Positions 63,364 through 64,000 of a stretch of 64,000 bases of DNA are shown in pieces. The DNA is taken from positions 124,001 through 188,000 of the forward strand of contig NZ_AWFD01000001.1 of NCBI RefSeq assembly GCF_000682735.1, written 5' to 3'. The stretch comes from Hyphomonas sp. CY54-11-8 (GTDB taxonomy: Bacteria; Pseudomonadota; Alphaproteobacteria; Caulobacterales; Hyphomonadaceae). Position 1 is the first letter of the stretch. Each line of letters starts with the position of its first letter. Position numbers and translations under genes: made by a program. The notes under the pieces were generated by a model that was not told the DNA's origin, searched no databases, and saw only the letters and a program-made list of their open reading frames with translations.

Positions 63364-64000
63364 GCGTGGACATGACACAGACGATCCGCATCGCCATGTG
63401 GTCTGGCCCGCGCAACATGTCGACAACTATGATGCGCAGTTTCGGTGCCCGGCCCGAAGCGGTCTGCGTCGATGAGCCATTCTATGCCGCCTGGCTGACA
63501 GCCAGCGGCGAAGTTCATCCGATGCAGGAAGAGACGCTGGCATCGCAATCATCGGATCCGGCCGTCGTTGCAGGAGAAATGCTCGCGCCACTGCCGCCCG
63601 GCAAGACGCTGCATTACCAGAAGCAGATGACCCACCACATGCTGGAAAGCTTTCCACTGGATTGGGTCAGCGACGTGCGTCACGCCTTTCTGGTGCGTCA
63701 TCCCGGCCGGGTGATTGCGTCCTACACGAAGAAAATGAGCGATGTGAGCCTTGAGGCCATCGGCGTGCCCCAGCAGGAAAGATTGTACCGGGAGATTACG
63801 GAGCGGACGGGCAAGGCGCCGCCGGTGGTGGATTCCGACCGATTGCTGGCCGACCCGCCGGAGGTTCTGCCGCGCCTTTGCGATGCACTCGGGATTGACT
63901 GGGACCCGGCCATGCTGGGCTGGGCACCGGGTGCCAAACCGGAAGACGGGGCCTGGGCACCGCACTGGTATGATGCGGTCTGGAAGTCATCCGGTTTCGG
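63360..64000 (+). CDS. Sulfotransferase-family P-loop protein (truncated by the window end)
   Basis: At least 213 codons starting at ATG 63360, open at base 64000. MWSGPRNMSTTMMRSF is the P-loop (PAPS-binding) motif of sulfotransferase-like proteins and FLVRHPGRVIASY is the 3'-phosphate-binding strand (RHP ... S). Sulfotransferase-like genes next to class IV aminotransferases are seen in several bacteria, which suggests a shared, still unnamed pathway. The 3' end is missing. Confidence 0.85.
   Translation, partial: MSVDMTQTIRIAMWSGPRNMSTTMMRSFGARPEAVCVDEPFYAAWLTASGEVHPMQEETLASQSSDPAVVAGEMLAPLPPGKTLHYQKQMTHHMLESFPLDWVSDVRHAFLVRHPGRVIASYTKKMSDVSLEAIGVPQQERLYREITERTGKAPPVVDSDRLLADPPEVLPRLCDALGIDWDPAMLGWAPGAKPEDGAWAPHWYDAVWKSSGF

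Overview
The window is 64 kb of gene-dense, GC-rich chromosome from a Gram-negative alphaproteobacterium. The evidence is the order tolQRAB-pal-cpoB-tilS-ftsH, a Mic60 (mitofilin) gene between hemD and hemY, an SDHAF4-type (DUF1674) gene, a four-gene sdhCDAB operon, and the purH/heparinase-like/rsmB/htpX neighbourhood. The style (many secreted peptidases and serine hydrolases, DUF885, lipocalin, GNATs, acyl-CoA and CoA-transferase genes) suggests a Hyphomonas-like member of the Hyphomonadaceae. That family placement is inference. I see no prophage, insertion sequence, CRISPR array or other clear mobile DNA. Almost everything is core or near-core metabolism and envelope biology.

Layout. 1-3.9 kb: a truncated acyl-CoA synthetase facing out of the window, then proA-nadD-ThiF/MoeB-like, an operon with overlapping ends. 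4-6.7 kb: alpha/beta hydrolase, lipocalin, YbgC thioesterase and a small beta-barrel protein. 6.9-16 kb: the Tol-Pal block (tolQ, tolR, tolA, tolB, two tandem pal genes, cpoB), then tilS and ftsH. 16-20.3 kb: a GNAT convergent with sdhCDAB (minus strand). 20.4-31.5 kb: DUF885 peptidase, MsbA-type ABC exporter, a glutamine-amidotransferase-like gene, phosphomannomutase, GST, UDP-glucose dehydrogenase, transaldolase-like fsa, thiD, PhzF and a lipoprotein. 31.5-40.4 kb (minus strand): htpX, rsmB, glycine-zipper lipoprotein, rpe, heparinase-like, CapD/WbpM-like dehydratase and purH. 40.5-48.5 kb: DUF1674/SDHAF4, acyl-CoA dehydrogenase, a second DUF885 protein, then hemC-hemD-mic60-hemY and a tRNA-Thr(CGU). 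48.6-56.5 kb: CoA-transferase, beta-lactamase-family hydrolase, thpR, DUF2853, Bax-inhibitor-1 protein, GNAT, redoxin and an M28 peptidase. 56.5-64 kb: a HEPN-like unknown, envC, ctpA, a divergent polysaccharide deacetylase, rppH, a hydrolase, a class IV aminotransferase and a truncated sulfotransferase-like gene.

How the genes work together. Envelope integrity and division is the strongest theme: Tol-Pal, a degenerate-LytM EnvC with CtpA, and FtsH/HtpX/BI-1 membrane quality control. Heme synthesis is coupled to inner-membrane shaping through the hemCD-mic60-hemY overlap. Succinate dehydrogenase and its probable flavinylation factor (DUF1674) both lie here, about 20 kb apart. Sugar-nucleotide genes (phosphomannomutase, ugd, CapD-like, heparinase-like) point to surface polysaccharide.

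No wholly new system is obvious. The best leads are the tandem pal duplication with a copied terminator and signs of gene conversion, a spaced inverted repeat GGTTAA-N17-TTAACC found upstream of both tolQ and the deacetylase/rppH pair, a HEPN-like protein ahead of envC, and the apparent splitting of the usual proA-nadD-rsfS-rlmH-envC-ctpA-rppH neighbourhood.
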